From Rhizobium johnstonii 3841 (GTDB taxonomy: Bacteria; Pseudomonadota; Alphaproteobacteria; Rhizobiales; Rhizobiaceae), in NCBI RefSeq assembly GCF_000009265.1, contig NC_008380.1, forward strand, positions 2,299,501 through 2,363,500: a DNA stretch of 64,000 nucleotides. The letters run 5' to 3'. Numbering within the stretch: position 1 is the stretch's first letter; every line of letters starts with the position of its first letter. This document shows, piece by piece, positions 52,461-64,000 of the stretch. The notes under the pieces were generated by a model. That model did no database searches, had not been told where the DNA came from, and was given only the letters and a program-made list of their open reading frames with translations. A program made the translations under genes and the position numbers.

Positions 52461-53342
52461 GTGACTTTTTCCGGCGATACCGCTGCGGGCCGGCTGGCGA
52501 TCATCGCCGGCGGCGGCTTTCTGCCTTCCTATGTCGCCGAAGCTGCGCGCGCGGCGGGCGAAAATCCCGTGATCGTCGCGCTGAAGGACGAAAGCGACCG
52601 GCGTTGGGAAGGGTATGACCATGCCGTCATCGGTATCGGCGATTTTGCAGCTCTCGAGGGCCTCTTGAACCGCTACGGCATCGGCCGTGTCGTCATGTCC
52701 GGCAGCGTGCGGCGCCGGCCGGAATGGCGCGAGGTGCGGCCGACGCTGCGCACTCTGATGAAGATGCCGGCCACGATCCGCACCTTGCTGTCCGGCGGCG
52801 ACGATAGGGTGCTGCAGATGGTGATCCGGCTGATCGAGGGAAACGGCCGGCGTGTCGTCGGTGCCCATGAGATCGCCCCCGACCTTCTTGCCGCCGTCGG
52901 CCCGCTCGGCACGGCGATACCGGGCGAAGAAGACCGGCGCGATATCAGCCGCGCGGCGGAAGCTGCCGAAATGCTCGGCCGGCTCGATGTCGGGCAGGGC
53001 GCCGTCGCCATCGGCGGGCGTATCGTCGCGCTGGAGGGTCTTGAGGGCACGGACGAGATGCTGGAGCGTGTCGCGGATCTTAGAGCCGCCGGGCGCATCT
53101 CGCCGCGCCGCCGCGGCGCGCTGGTCAAGCTCTGCAAACCGCAGCAGGATATTCGCGCCGACCTGCCGGCGATCGGCGTTTCCACGGTCCTGAACGCAAG
53201 GAAGGCCGGCCTTGCCGGCGTCGCCGTTGAGGCCGGCCGCTCGCTGGTGCTCGATCGGGCCGCCGTCATCAAAGCCGCCGATGAGGCTGGGCTTTTCGTC
53301 TGCGGCATCGATCGCGGCCTGCCGGCATGGGGGCTCGAATGA
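52461..53342 (+). CDS. lpxI: UDP-2,3-diacylglucosamine pyrophosphatase LpxI
   Basis: 293 residues from a GTG start. LAIIAGGGFLPSYVAEAARA, GRVVMSGSVRRRPEW and GTAIPGEEDRRDISRA match the DUF1009/LpxI family, which replaces LpxH in alphaproteobacteria. Position between lpxA and lpxB fits. The stop overlaps lpxB by ATGA. Confidence 0.93.
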   Translation: MTFSGDTAAGRLAIIAGGGFLPSYVAEAARAAGENPVIVALKDESDRRWEGYDHAVIGIGDFAALEGLLNRYGIGRVVMSGSVRRRPEWREVRPTLRTLMKMPATIRTLLSGGDDRVLQMVIRLIEGNGRRVVGAHEIAPDLLAAVGPLGTAIPGEEDRRDISRAAEAAEMLGRLDVGQGAVAIGGRIVALEGLEGTDEMLERVADLRAAGRISPRRRGALVKLCKPQQDIRADLPAIGVSTVLNARKAGLAGVAVEAGRSLVLDRAAVIKAADEAGLFVCGIDRGLPAWGLE

Positions 53343-54517
53343 ACGGGGCGCCGTTGAAGATCGCCGTCATTGCCGGTGAGGTGTCGGGGGATCTGCTCGG
53401 TGCCGATCTCATCGCCGCCCTGAAGCGGATTCATAGCGGACCGGTGGAACTCGTCGGCGTCGGCGGCGAGGGGCTGCAGGCCGAAGGCTTGAGATCCCTG
53501 TTCGATTTCTCCGAGCTGTCGATTATGGGCATCACCCAGGTACTGAGCCGGCTGCCGAAGCTCTATACCCTGATCCGCCAGACGACGGCTGCCATCATCG
53601 CCGCAAGGCCGGATATTCTTCTTATCATCGACAGCCCGGATTTTACCCATCGCGTCGCCAAGCGTGTCCGCGCCGCGCTGCCCGACCTGCCTGTCGTCAA
53701 TTATGTCTGTCCGAGCGTCTGGGCCTGGAAGGAATATCGCGCCACGCGCATGCTCGCCTATGTCGATCATGTGCTCGCCGTCCTGCCCTTCGAGCCGGCA
53801 ACAATGCGTGCGCTCGGCGGGCCTGAGACCACCTATGTCGGCCATCGCCTGACCGCCGATCCGGCGCTGCTTGAAGCGCGGCGGCAGCGCGCCATGCGCG
53901 CACCCGTCGAGGGAGCTGGCAAGGCGATCCTGATGCTTCCTGGGTCAAGATCCTCCGAAATCGCCAAACTGCTGCCGTTCTTCGAGGATGCGGCCAAGGA
54001 ACTCGTCGCCCGCAACGGCCCGATGCGCTTCCTGCTGCCGACCGTGCCGCACAACGAAGCGCTGGTGAAGGGGCTCGTCGCCGGCTGGGTCACGCCGCCG
54101 GAGGTGGCGGTCGGGCGGGCGCAGAAATGGAAGGCCTTTGCCGAGGCGGATGCGGCGATGGCAGCTTCCGGCACGGTGATCCTCGAACTCGCCCTTGCCG
54201 GCGTGCCGACGGTGTCCGTTTACAAGACGGATTGGATTATCCGGCTGCTCGCCCGGCGCATTAAGGTGTGGACGGGCGCATTGCCCAATATCATCGCTGA
54301 TTATGCCGTCGTGCCGGAATATCTGAACGAGATCGTCCGCGGCGCCAGCCTTGCGCGCTGGATGGAGCGGCTGTCGGCCGACACGTTCCAATTGAAGGCG
54401 ATGAACGAGGGCTACGATCTCGTCTGGCAACGCATGCAGACCGAAAAGCCGCCCGGCGAGCATGCCGCCGAGATACTTCTCGACGTGCTGAAAAAGAAAA
54501 AACCCGGTCGTTTCTGA
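53339..54517 (+). CDS. lpxB: lipid-A-disaccharide synthase
   Basis: 392 residues from the ATG at 53339. IAVIAGEVSGDLLGADLIAA, NYVCPSVWAWKEYRATRM and MLPGSRSSEIAKLLPFFEDA match LpxB (GT19). It joins lipid X and UDP-diacyl-GlcN to form the disaccharide. It ends the operon at a terminator shared with gltA. Confidence 0.95.
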   Translation: MNGAPLKIAVIAGEVSGDLLGADLIAALKRIHSGPVELVGVGGEGLQAEGLRSLFDFSELSIMGITQVLSRLPKLYTLIRQTTAAIIAARPDILLIIDSPDFTHRVAKRVRAALPDLPVVNYVCPSVWAWKEYRATRMLAYVDHVLAVLPFEPATMRALGGPETTYVGHRLTADPALLEARRQRAMRAPVEGAGKAILMLPGSRSSEIAKLLPFFEDAAKELVARNGPMRFLLPTVPHNEALVKGLVAGWVTPPEVAVGRAQKWKAFAEADAAMAASGTVILELALAGVPTVSVYKTDWIIRLLARRIKVWTGALPNIIADYAVVPEYLNEIVRGASLARWMERLSADTFQLKAMNEGYDLVWQRMQTEKPPGEHAAEILLDVLKKKKPGRF

Positions 54518-54530
54518 CCGGGTTTTCTTT
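54499..54530. terminator. terminator between lpxB and gltA
   Basis: AAACCCGGTC pairs with GACCGGGTTT; TTTTCTTTT follows on the plus strand and a run of A before it gives T on the minus strand, so it can serve both convergent genes. Confidence 0.85.
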
Positions 54531-54548
54531 TGGGTTCCTTGGAAGCGA

Positions 54549-55838
54549 TCAGCGCTTCGAAACCGGGATGTAATCGCGCTTCGGTTCGCCGACATAGAGC
54601 TGGCGCGGACGGCCGATGCGCTGTTCCGGATCCTCAATCATCTCGTTCCACTGCGCGATCCAGCCGACGGTGCGGGCAAGCGCGAAGAGCACGGTGAACA
54701 TGGTCGTGGGGAAGCCCAGCGCCTTCAGCGTGATGCCGGAATAGAAGTCGATGTTCGGATAGAGCTTCTTCTCGATGAAATATTCGTCGGTGAGGGCGAT
54801 ACGCTCCAGCTCCATCGCCACTTCGAGCAACGGATCGTCCTTGATGCCGAGTTCGCCGAGCACTTCATGCGTCGTCTTCTGCATGATCTTGGCGCGCGGA
54901 TCGTAGTTCTTGTAGACGCGGTGACCGAAGCCCATCAGGCGGAACGGATCGTTCTTGTCTTTGGCGCGGGCGACATATTCCGGAATGCGGTCGACCGTGC
55001 CAATTTCGTTCAGCATGTTGAGCGCTGCTTCGTTGGCGCCGCCGTGAGCGGGGCCCCAGAGGCAGGCGATGCCGGCGGCGATGCAGGCGAACGGGTTGGC
55101 GCCCGACGAACCGGCGAGACGGACGGTCGAGGTCGAGGCGTTCTGCTCGTGATCGGCATGCAGGATGAAGATGCGGTCCATGGCGCGGGCAAGCACCGGA
55201 TTGACCACATATTCCTCGCAAGGCACGGCAAAGCACATGCGCAGGAAGTTCGAGGCATAGTCGAGGTCGTTCTTCGGATAAACGAAGGGTTGGCCGATAT
55301 GGTACTTGTAGGCCATGGCGGCAAGCGTCGGCATCTTGGCGATCATGCGCAGGCTGGCGACCATGCGCTGGTGCGGATCGGTGATGTCGGTGGAGTCGTG
55401 ATAGAAGGCCGACAGCGCGCCGACGCAGCCGCACATGACGGCCATCGGATGCGCATCGCGGCGGAAGCCGGTGAAGAAGCGGCTCATCTGCTCGTGCACC
55501 ATGGTGTGGTGCGTGACGCGGTAATCGAAATCCTTCTTCTGCACGGTGGTCGGCAGTTCGCCGTAAAGCAGGAGGTAGCAGACTTCGAGGAAGTCGCCGT
55601 GCTCGGCGAGCTGCTCGATCGGATAGCCGCGATGCAGCAGGACACCTTCGTCGCCGTCGATGTAGGTGATTTTCGATTCACAGGATGCGGTCGAGGTAAA
55701 ACCCGGATCGTAGGTGAAGGAAGCCGTGTTCTTGTAGAGGGCACCGATATCGATGACGCTCGGGCCGATCGTGCCGCTTTTGACAGCAAGGTCGACAGAC
55801 TTGTCACCGATTTTTATTGTAGCGCTTTGATCCGTCAT
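54549..55838 (-). CDS. gltA: citrate synthase
   Basis: 429 residues from the ATG at 55838 with CGGAGG upstream. [20 protein letters not shown] carries a catalytic His and [17 protein letters not shown] another, with the Asp in [16 protein letters not shown]. Type II (hexameric, NADH-sensitive class) length. It condenses oxaloacetate and acetyl-CoA. Confidence 0.96.
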   Translation of the reverse strand: MTDQSATIKIGDKSVDLAVKSGTIGPSVIDIGALYKNTASFTYDPGFTSTASCESKITYIDGDEGVLLHRGYPIEQLAEHGDFLEVCYLLLYGELPTTVQKKDFDYRVTHHTMVHEQMSRFFTGFRRDAHPMAVMCGCVGALSAFYHDSTDITDPHQRMVASLRMIAKMPTLAAMAYKYHIGQPFVYPKNDLDYASNFLRMCFAVPCEEYVVNPVLARAMDRIFILHADHEQNASTSTVRLAGSSGANPFACIAAGIACLWGPAHGGANEAALNMLNEIGTVDRIPEYVARAKDKNDPFRLMGFGHRVYKNYDPRAKIMQKTTHEVLGELGIKDDPLLEVAMELERIALTDEYFIEKKLYPNIDFYSGITLKALGFPTTMFTVLFALARTVGWIAQWNEMIEDPEQRIGRPRQLYVGEPKRDYIPVSKR

Positions 55839-56128
55839 GCTGATCCTCCGAAATGGCGGTGGCGCCATAAAAGCGCCATAGGGGTTAAGCGTCCTCACCG
55901 ATAGCTATATGATCGTGAAGCTAATGCCAAGTTACCGTGATGGCATTTTGTGCATTGCGGTATCACCTTTTAGGCACTGCAGCGATGAGCCGCACGCATA
56001 TCGGAAGCCGATGATTCGACTGGTCTTTTGGCGCTCGCGATTTTCCCTCATATTTCAATCGATTATTCTTGCCGGATTTGATTGGAGGTTGCATTCTGGC
56101 CGCCTTCGCAGCCGGGCTTGGGCGGTTC

Positions 56129-58561
56129 ATGCAGGAGTTGACGACAGTCGAATTGCGGCCGGAAGCAGGCGAAGGCCTTGCCGGCTCCTCCCGTTTTTCA
56201 CCACCTGTCGTGGTGACGCGACCGACACGGACGCAGTCGGCGACACCATTGCGCCACCGGCTGCCGGCCGCAGCCTCGCAATTGCTGCGTGCCGGCATGC
56301 GCATGCTGGGCGAGGAGGCGGACCACGGCCGCCTGCTGCTGTTCTCGCCGGTCTTCCTCGGCGCCGGGTCAGCCGTCTGGTTTCTCGCGGCATCGGATTT
56401 TCCTCTCGTTGCATCACTGCTCTGCCTGTCGGCGCTGACCGTGGCGGTTCTCATCGCCAGCCGCAGCCGGGCGGCAGTGCGGGCAACGCTGCTGGGCCTT
56501 TCGCTCGTGGCCTGCGGCATGGTCACGGCGCAGTTCGAGAGCCGGCGGGCTTCGACCGTGATCCTCGATTCCGCAGTGACGACGACGGTGACCGGCCGCG
56601 TCGAGCGGCGCGAAGGCGACGGTCGCGGGCGGTGGCGCTACATTCTTACCGTCACCGGTACTGAGGCGCCACAGGTGAAGCGGCCGCCGGAACGCATCAC
56701 CGCGATCGCCCGCGGCGCGGACGCGGCCTTCGAGATCGGCGATATCATCACCGGCAGGGCGCGACTGACGCCGCCGGCGGGCCCAGCACTTCCCGAGCTC
56801 AACGACTTCTCCTTCGGTGCCTATTTCGATGGCATCGGCGCCAACGGCTTCTTCTACGGTGCACCGACGAAGGTCGATGCGCAGGTTGGTCCCCAGGCGG
56901 CCAGATCGACGGCGGAAACGCTCCTCGAAGGGCTCTACCGGCTGCGCAGCGGCATTGGTGACCGCATAAGGTCGATCCTGCCCGGCGACACCGGCGCTTT
57001 CGCCGCTGCTCTGGTGACGGACGAGCGGCGTGCCATCTCGAATGAAACGACGGAGGCGCTACGCCAGTCCGGTCTGGCTCATATCATCGCCATCTCCGGT
57101 CTCAACATGGCGCTGTCGGCCGGCATCTTTTTCGTCGGCTTCCGGATGCTGCTCAGCCTCATTCCCGGCATCGCTGAGGCCTACCCGACGAAGAAAATCG
57201 CTGCCGCCGGCGCGCTCATCGCCGTGACCGCCTATTTCCTGATCTCGGGCTTTGCGGTCTCGGCCGAACGCGCCTTCATCATGATGGCCATCATGTTGAT
57301 TGCCGTCTTCTTCGACCGGCCGTCGATCAGCCTGCGCAATGTCGCGCTCTCCGCTCTCGTCATCATCGCCATTTCGCCGTCCGAAGTCTTGGGTCCGAGC
57401 TTCCAGATGTCCTTTGCCGCGACATTGGCGCTGGTCTCGGGCTATCAGTTGTGGAAGGACCGGCGCGTCCGCGAAAACGCCTTCCTGAAGCTGCCGGTCA
57501 TCAGGCCGTTCGTTACGGTTGCGGGCTTCTTCGGCGGCGTCTTCCTGACCTCGCTGATCGGCGGTCTTTCCACCGCGCTGTTTTCGATCGAGCATTTTCA
57601 TCGCCTGACCGCCTACGGCCTGCCGGCAAATCTCGCGACAATGCCGATCATCTCCTTCATCATCATGCCGGCCGGCCTGCTGGCGATGCTGCTCATGCCT
57701 TTCGGTCTGGATGTTTTGCCCTGGAAGGTCGTCGGATTCGGCCTCGATCTGGTGATCGCGGTCGCAAAGACGGTGTCCGGCTGGGATGGCAATATAGACG
57801 TCGGCCGCTTGCCCGCCTGGTATTTCGCGGTCGCCGTGGCAGGCTTTCTGCTGCTGACGCTGCTCCGCACCCGGTTGCGCCATGTCGGCACATCGATCAT
57901 CGCGGTCGCAACGCTCATCCTGTTGCTTCTGCCGGGTCCCCGTCCGCCGGATCTGGTGATTTCGGAGGATGGTAGTCTCGTCGCGGTCGTCGAGGCGGCG
58001 GCAATGGCTTCCAACCGTGAAAGACCGCCGGACTTCATCTTCGACCAGTGGCAGAGAGCGCTGGTCCTGCCGAGGCATGATCCGCCGAAAATGCTGGATG
58101 GTCCTGCTATCTCGCCTGAGGGAGAAGATCGCCGCGTCAGGCTTTCCCGCGATCAGCAGAACGAAGCGAGGACCGCGATGCGGACGGCCACAGCGGCCGG
58201 TGACACAAACCGCTTTTCCTGCGTCAAGAAGGCCTGGTGCATATCAAGGCTTGGCAATGGTCAGGTGGTAACCGTCATCGACAATGCCGCCTATCTCGGT
58301 CCGGCATGCGACGCGGCCGATATCGTCGTGACGTCGGTCCGCCTTCGCTTCAACAGCTGCCGCTCAGGTGCGACGCTCTTCACGGGCGAGACGCTGCGCA
58401 GGACCGGTTCCATCGAGTTGCGCTTCACGGACACCGGCCTGGAGGTCGCAACCGCATTCGATGCATTGTCGCGGCCATGGATGCGCCATCGCGCCTATGA
58501 CTGGCGCAGCAACAGTTTTACCGAATCCAGCCTGGCCAATGTCAGTGATAGCGGCGAATGA
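56129..58561 (+). CDS. comEC: ComEC/Rec2-like membrane protein
   Basis: About 810 residues from the ATG at 56129; a TTG at 56069 is in frame. After an N-terminal helix pair and an OB-like DUF4131 region ([20 protein letters not shown]), the Competence domain shows [20 protein letters not shown] and many helices. The C-terminal 200 residues occupy the position of the metallo-beta-lactamase domain but lack an HxHxDH motif. It is the putative channel for single-strand DNA uptake. Natural competence is not established in rhizobia. The last 20 bp overlap lexA tail-to-tail. Confidence 0.87.
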   Translation: MQELTTVELRPEAGEGLAGSSRFSPPVVVTRPTRTQSATPLRHRLPAAASQLLRAGMRMLGEEADHGRLLLFSPVFLGAGSAVWFLAASDFPLVASLLCLSALTVAVLIASRSRAAVRATLLGLSLVACGMVTAQFESRRASTVILDSAVTTTVTGRVERREGDGRGRWRYILTVTGTEAPQVKRPPERITAIARGADAAFEIGDIITGRARLTPPAGPALPELNDFSFGAYFDGIGANGFFYGAPTKVDAQVGPQAARSTAETLLEGLYRLRSGIGDRIRSILPGDTGAFAAALVTDERRAISNETTEALRQSGLAHIIAISGLNMALSAGIFFVGFRMLLSLIPGIAEAYPTKKIAAAGALIAVTAYFLISGFAVSAERAFIMMAIMLIAVFFDRPSISLRNVALSALVIIAISPSEVLGPSFQMSFAATLALVSGYQLWKDRRVRENAFLKLPVIRPFVTVAGFFGGVFLTSLIGGLSTALFSIEHFHRLTAYGLPANLATMPIISFIIMPAGLLAMLLMPFGLDVLPWKVVGFGLDLVIAVAKTVSGWDGNIDVGRLPAWYFAVAVAGFLLLTLLRTRLRHVGTSIIAVATLILLLLPGPRPPDLVISEDGSLVAVVEAAAMASNRERPPDFIFDQWQRALVLPRHDPPKMLDGPAISPEGEDRRVRLSRDQQNEARTAMRTATAAGDTNRFSCVKKAWCISRLGNGQVVTVIDNAAYLGPACDAADIVVTSVRLRFNSCRSGATLFTGETLRRTGSIELRFTDTGLEVATAFDALSRPWMRHRAYDWRSNSFTESSLANVSDSGE

Positions 58562-59261
58562 GGCCGACGAGTTTGCCCTGAACCTTGACACGGTCCGGCC
58601 CGAAAATCCGGGTCTCGTAAGCCGGGTTGGCGGCCTCCAGCGCGATCGAGGCGCCCTTGCGGCGGAAGCGCTTGAGTGTCGCTTCTTCGTCGTCGACCAG
58701 AGCAACGACGATGTCGCCAGGACTTGCGGTGCTGCCATTGCGGATGATCACGGTGTCGCCGTCGAAGATGCCGGCGTCGATCATCGAATCGCCCTTGACC
58801 TCGAGCGCATAATGTTCACCGGAACCGAGCATATCGGCCGGAACGACGATGTCGTGGGTGTTGTTCTGGATCGCCGAGATCGGCACACCGGCGGCGATTC
58901 GGCCCATGACCGGCACAGAGACCGAGTTGCCGTTGTCGGCGACGGATTTTGCGGGAGCAGGGGTGGCGACCGGCTGAGGTTTGCCGAGGCTGCCCTCGAT
59001 GACGCTCGGCGAAAAGCCGCGCCGGGGTTGGATGCTGGGGCTGTAGGCCTCCGGAAGCTTGATGACCTCGAGCGCGCGGGCGCGGTTCGGTAGGCGGCGA
59101 ATGAAGCCACGCTCCTCGAGCGCTGTAATCAAGCGATGAATCCCGGACTTCGAGGCGAGGTCCAGGGCATCCTTCATTTCGTCGAAAGATGGCGGAACGC
59201 CGGATTCCTTCATGCGCTCATGAATGAAAAGGAGAAGCTCCTGTTGTTTGCGCGTGAGCAT
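58542..59261 (-). CDS. lexA: LexA repressor
   Basis: 239 residues. [20 protein letters not shown] begins the winged-helix DNA-binding domain, the cleavage region reads GRIAAGVPI (Ala-Gly bond), [10 protein letters not shown] carries the catalytic Ser, and [11 protein letters not shown] the Lys. It represses SOS genes until RecA-induced self-cleavage. A GTTC-N7-GTTC box lies upstream. Confidence 0.97.
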   Translation of the reverse strand: MLTRKQQELLLFIHERMKESGVPPSFDEMKDALDLASKSGIHRLITALEERGFIRRLPNRARALEVIKLPEAYSPSIQPRRGFSPSVIEGSLGKPQPVATPAPAKSVADNGNSVSVPVMGRIAAGVPISAIQNNTHDIVVPADMLGSGEHYALEVKGDSMIDAGIFDGDTVIIRNGSTASPGDIVVALVDDEEATLKRFRRKGASIALEAANPAYETRIFGPDRVKVQGKLVGLIRRYH

Positions 59262-59309
59262 CGACGTTGTGACCTCGTGATTGAAACAAATCCAGAACAG
59301 ACACTATAT

Positions 59310-59324
59310 GTTCCATATGTGTTC
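59310..59324. promoter_or_regulatory. LexA (SOS) box
   Basis: GTTCCATATGTGTTC is an exact match to the alphaproteobacterial direct-repeat operator GTTC-N7-GTTC, 49 bp before the lexA start, consistent with autorepression. Confidence 0.88.
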
Positions 59325-59455
59325 CGCAAGTAGCTAAATTTCCGTAAAACTTGGCGCCAACTCGTTGAGATTTTTATTTTCATTCGCCGGATTGGGACAC
59401 ATCTCTTGCATTGAGGGGCGCGCCGTCGCACGTCTCTTGCCGTTCCGGGAGGGAT

Positions 59456-60355
59456 ATGATGAACGAGCATTCCGCCAAACCGCGCCCGCTGGATCATGTC
59501 GTGCTGCCGGTCGTCAATATCGATCTGGCGCGCGAGAGGCTCGGCAAGCTCGGTTTCACCGTTGCCGCCGATGCGCGCCATCCCTTCGGAACGGAAAACG
59601 CCTGCGTTTTTTTTGCCGGCAAGACCTATCTGGAGCCACTCGGGATTGCGAGCGTCGAGGAGAGCGAGGCATCAGCGCGCCAAGGCAATGTCTTCACTGC
59701 CCGCAACCAGGCCTTCCGTTTCCGCTGTGGCGAGGAGGGGCTTTCGGGGCTGGCTTTCGGCAGCAAGGACGCCGGCATCGATCATCAGAATTTCGTCGGC
59801 AACGGATCGAGCGCCGGCGAGATGCTGCAGTTCACCCGGCCGATGACGATGCCGGACGGTTCCGAGACGATTGCCGGCTTCAAGCTGGCCTTCGCCGGCG
59901 ACCTGCGCGCGCCGGATCTCCTGCTTTTCGCTGTCGAGCGCGTCAATCCGCTACCGGCCGCACGCGCCGCGCTGGAGACGCATGCCAATGGCGTGACAGG
60001 CATAACGGAGATCGCGCTTTGCGCGCCTGATGCTGCCGCCTTCGCTGCCTTCGTCGGCCTTGCCGTGGCGCAATCGGCAGTCGAGAAAACCGGTTTCGGC
60101 GTCAATATCGCGGCATCGAATGCGAAAATCAGCCTGATGACTCCGGAAGGGCTGGAGGCCTATTTCGACATCGCCGGCTCATCCGTAGATCACGGCCTGC
60201 GCGGCCGGGCAATCCTCTTCGCTGTCGCCGATCTTGCCGTGACAGAAGCGCATTTGGCTGCTAACGGGGTGACACACACGCGCAAGAACAATCGCATTCT
60301 GGTGAAGCCCGCGCCCGGGCAGGGCACGCACTTCGCCTTCGAGGAAACACGATGA
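59456..60355 (+). CDS. glyoxalase-like (VOC superfamily) protein
   Basis: 299 residues from ATG-ATG at 59456/59459 after [47 protein letters not shown] and [15 protein letters not shown] match the glyoxalase-like domain family (VOC fold). The metal-site His and Glu are present, but the substrate is unknown. It overlaps kdsA by ATGA, so it is probably coexpressed with it. Confidence 0.82.
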   Translation: MMNEHSAKPRPLDHVVLPVVNIDLARERLGKLGFTVAADARHPFGTENACVFFAGKTYLEPLGIASVEESEASARQGNVFTARNQAFRFRCGEEGLSGLAFGSKDAGIDHQNFVGNGSSAGEMLQFTRPMTMPDGSETIAGFKLAFAGDLRAPDLLLFAVERVNPLPAARAALETHANGVTGITEIALCAPDAAAFAAFVGLAVAQSAVEKTGFGVNIAASNAKISLMTPEGLEAYFDIAGSSVDHGLRGRAILFAVADLAVTEAHLAANGVTHTRKNNRILVKPAPGQGTHFAFEETR

Positions 60356-61197
60356 GCACTGATACGAATTCCGAAGTCAGGATCGGCGAAGGCCAAGGCC
60401 AGGTCACCTTTTCCAATGCCGGCCGCCTGTCGCTGATTGCCGGTCCCTGCCAGATGGAGAGCCGCGACCACGCCTTCATGGTTGCCGGCACGCTGAAAGA
60501 GCTTTGCGGAAAGCTCGGCATCGGCCTCGTTTACAAGAGTTCCTTCGACAAGGCGAACCGGACCTCGCTGTCGGCTGAACGCGGTATCGGGATCGAGAAG
60601 GGCATGGAGGTCTTTGCCGACCTCAAGAAGGAATTCGGCTTTCCCGTCCTGACCGATGTTCATACCGCCGAGCAATGCGAGGAGGTGGCAAAGGTCGTCG
60701 ACGTCCTGCAGATCCCTGCCTTCCTCTGCCGCCAGACCGACCTTCTCATCGCCGCCGCCAAGACCGGCCGCGTCGTCAATGTCAAGAAGGGCCAGTTCCT
60801 CGCTCCCTGGGATATGAAGAACGTCCTGAAGAAGCTCAACGCCAGCGGCAATCCGAACGTGCTGCTGTGCGAGCGCGGCGCCTCCTTCGGCTACAATACG
60901 CTGGTTTCCGACATGCGCTCGCTGCCGATCATGGCGGCGATGGGCGCCCCCGTTGTCTTCGATGCGACCCATTCCGTGGCGCAGCCGGGCGGGCAGGGCG
61001 AATCCTCCGGCGGTCAGCGGGAATTCGTGGAAACCCTGGCGCGCGCAGCGGTGGCTGCCGGTATCGCCGGTGTCTTCGTCGAAACCCATCAGGACCCCGA
61101 CAATGCCCCTTCGGACGGCCCGAACATGGTCTATCTCAAGGACATGCCGCGGCTTCTCGAAAAGCTGCTCGCCTTCGATGCGGTCGCCAAGGCTTGA
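60352..61197 (+). CDS. kdsA: 3-deoxy-8-phosphooctulonate (KDO-8-P) synthase
   Basis: 281 residues. [48 protein letters not shown] and [19 protein letters not shown] are KdsA motifs. It condenses arabinose-5-phosphate and PEP to make KDO for the LPS core. The Cys in GPCQM suggests the metal-dependent class cannot be excluded. Confidence 0.96.
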   Translation: MSTDTNSEVRIGEGQGQVTFSNAGRLSLIAGPCQMESRDHAFMVAGTLKELCGKLGIGLVYKSSFDKANRTSLSAERGIGIEKGMEVFADLKKEFGFPVLTDVHTAEQCEEVAKVVDVLQIPAFLCRQTDLLIAAAKTGRVVNVKKGQFLAPWDMKNVLKKLNASGNPNVLLCERGASFGYNTLVSDMRSLPIMAAMGAPVVFDATHSVAQPGGQGESSGGQREFVETLARAAVAAGIAGVFVETHQDPDNAPSDGPNMVYLKDMPRLLEKLLAFDAVAKA

Positions 61198-61271
61198 CGT
61201 TCAACAGTCTGACATGATCGTGCTATAGGCCACATCCGAACGCTGGTCCGAAGGCTATTGCAGCATTGTAA

Positions 61272-62609
<1,338 letters not shown>

Positions 62610-62633
62610 TCGGACCTGATTTCCAACGGCTTG

Positions 62634-62661
62634 ACCCGCGCCTTCCCGGCGCGGGTTTTTT
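62634..62661 (+). terminator. intrinsic terminator of eno
   Basis: ACCCGCGCC pairs with GGCGCGGGT around five bases, followed by TTTTT. Confidence 0.92.
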
Positions 62662-62746
62662 GTTGCCCGTTTTTTAGAGTCAACGAACGGTTAATCTCTG
62701 CGCGCTAGATTGAATGAATTGGTAATGCGTTCAAGAGCATGCGTGT

Positions 62747-63067
62747 ATGTGGACAAAGCATCATAAGAAGAGAAAGATCGGTCGCTTCGTCATTCCGGCC
62801 ATGACGGTCGCCTTCCTCTCCTATTTCGGTTATCATTGCATCCATGGCGATTACGGCCTGCGCGCGACGGAGACGTTCGAGCGTCAGCGTGTCGCCCGTG
62901 AAAAAGAGCTTGCGGTCTTGAAGACGAAGCGCGAACATCTGGAAAACCAGGTCGCGCTTTTGAGTGACGGCTCGCTCGATAAGGATATGTTGGACGAAAA
63001 AGCGCGTTATCAGCTCAACATGTCGCGCGCGGACGAGATCGTCATATTCAACCATTATTCCAATTAA
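62747..63067 (+). CDS. ftsB: FtsB/DivIC-type septum formation initiator
   Basis: 106 residues. One membrane helix (FVIPAMTVAFLSYFGYHCIH) is followed by a coiled coil (ETFERQRVAREKELAVLKTK, REHLENQVALLS) and a conserved MLDEKARYQLNMSRADEIVI segment. It is a bitopic divisome protein that bridges FtsQ and FtsL. Its place between eno and pdhA is typical of rhizobia. Confidence 0.88.
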   Translation: MWTKHHKKRKIGRFVIPAMTVAFLSYFGYHCIHGDYGLRATETFERQRVAREKELAVLKTKREHLENQVALLSDGSLDKDMLDEKARYQLNMSRADEIVIFNHYSN

Positions 63068-63212
63068 CCGGAAACAAGTTAATTGGAATTTTCATTGTTT
63101 TTCCAATAATTTAGCGCCGAATACGAGCCATGCAATTATGGCATTGCTGTGGTCATATTTCTTCCCTATGGTACGCGCCACCAAGAAACGACAAACCCAT
63201 AGGGAGGGTTGA

Positions 63213-64000
63213 ATGGCGCCGCGAAAGACCGCGACCGTTTCCAGCCGCAAAACTGCAGCAAAACCGGCAGCCAAAGCATCGAACGGAGGCCCGGTAGCCG
63301 ACTTCGATCGCAATGAAGAGCTCAAGGCCTATCGCGAGATGCTGCTGATCCGCCGCTTCGAGGAGAAGGCCGGCCAGCTTTACGGCATGGGCTTCATCGG
63401 CGGCTTTTGTCACCTCTACATCGGTCAGGAAGCTGTCGTCGTCGGCATGCAGATGGCGCAGAAGGATGGCGACCAGGTCATCACCGCCTATCGCGACCAC
63501 GGCCATATGCTGGCAACCGGCATGGAAGCGCGCGGCGTCATGGCGGAACTGACCGGGCGTCGCAGCGGCTATTCCCACGGCAAGGGCGGCTCGATGCACA
63601 TGTTCTCGAAAGAGAAGCATTTCTACGGCGGTCATGGCATCGTCGGCGCCCAGGTCTCGCTCGGAACGGGCCTTGCCTTCGCAAACCGCTACCGCGGCAA
63701 CGACAGCGTCTCCATCGCCTATTTCGGCGACGGCGCTGCCAACCAGGGCCAGGTCTACGAGAGCTTCAACATGGCTGCTCTCTGGAAGCTGCCGATCGTC
63801 TATATCGTCGAGAACAACCGGTACGCCATGGGCACCTCGACCGCCCGCGCCACCGCGCAGTCGAATTATTCGCTGCGCGGATCCGGCTTCGGCATCCCCG
63901 GCATTCAGGTCGACGGCATGGACGTCCGCGCCGTCAAGGCTGCGGCCGACGAGGCGCTCGAACATTGCCGTTCCGGCAAGGGCCCGATCATTCTCGAAAT
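63213..64000 (+). CDS. pdhA: pyruvate dehydrogenase E1 component alpha subunit (partial)
   Basis: 262 complete codons are visible before the window ends. After a Lys/Ala-rich leader, ELKAYREMLLIRRFEEKAGQ, GFCHLYIGQEAVVVGMQM, TAYRDHGHMLATGM, GGSMHMFSKEKHFYGGHGIV and FGDGAANQGQVYESFNMAAL match the E1-alpha family, the last being the thiamine diphosphate motif. It decarboxylates pyruvate in the PDH complex; pdhB should follow outside the window. Ribosome binding site AGGGAGG. Confidence 0.96.
   Translation, partial: MAPRKTATVSSRKTAAKPAAKASNGGPVADFDRNEELKAYREMLLIRRFEEKAGQLYGMGFIGGFCHLYIGQEAVVVGMQMAQKDGDQVITAYRDHGHMLATGMEARGVMAELTGRRSGYSHGKGGSMHMFSKEKHFYGGHGIVGAQVSLGTGLAFANRYRGNDSVSIAYFGDGAANQGQVYESFNMAALWKLPIVYIVENNRYAMGTSTARATAQSNYSLRGSGFGIPGIQVDGMDVRAVKAAADEALEHCRSGKGPIILE

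Overview
The window is high-GC alphaproteobacterial DNA, and the gene content points to Rhizobium (R. leguminosarum/etli group). The evidence is the aapJ-aapQ-aapM-aapP amino-acid transporter, the rpsB-tsf-pyrH-frr-uppS-cdsA-rseP-bamA-lpxD-fabZ-lpxA-lpxI-lpxB run, a GTTC-N7-GTTC LexA box at lexA, DUF982/DUF1849/DUF3126 proteins and rhizobial palindromic intergenic repeats. The assignment rests on gene order and protein features only.

Accessory island, about 1-20 kb. It opens with a TnsA-like protein cut by the window edge. An AAA+/M41 zinc protease and a metallophosphoesterase follow, overlapping by ATGA. Next is an XRE repressor/ImmA-like peptidase pair, then on the minus strand a complete type III CBASS operon (4.7-8.9 kb): a Trip13-like ATPase, two HORMA-type proteins, a CD-NTase and a Cap4-type nuclease-SAVED effector. 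A perfect 10-bp inverted repeat lies in its promoter region. From 8.9 to 10.5 kb there are short repeats shared within the island, a possible IS21-family end remnant and one hypothetical gene with a structured leader. A HEPN-type protein (10.5-11.8 kb) and a 57-bp relic of a tnsB gene precede a compact Tn7-like module tnsA-tnsB-tnsC-tnsD/tniQ (12.5-18.4 kb). The proposed left end of that module (TGTCCGGGACA, about 18.70 kb) follows tnsD directly, so it appears to carry almost no cargo. A zinc-ribbon DUF4145 protein follows.

Transition and core chromosome, 19.9-40 kb. Small conserved rhizobial proteins lead into aapPMQJ, metC, a flavoprotein monooxygenase with a CHCC zinc-finger protein, an alpha/beta hydrolase, cysE, a phasin, clpS-clpA, an HIT protein, a GNAT-like protein, a GDPD-RidA pair and eipB.

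Housekeeping block, 41-64 kb. Translation genes (rpsB, tsf, frr) and pyrH lead into undecaprenyl-PP and CDP-diglyceride synthesis, the RseP protease, BamA and most of the lipid A pathway. Then come gltA facing the block, comEC overlapping lexA tail-to-tail, a glyoxalase-like gene coupled to kdsA, eno, ftsB/divIC, and pdhA running off the right edge.

Taken together, a core chromosome is interrupted by a defence- and transposon-rich island. The island shows at least two generations of Tn7-like activity: an intact tns operon, a tnsB relic and a divergent TnsA-like protein.
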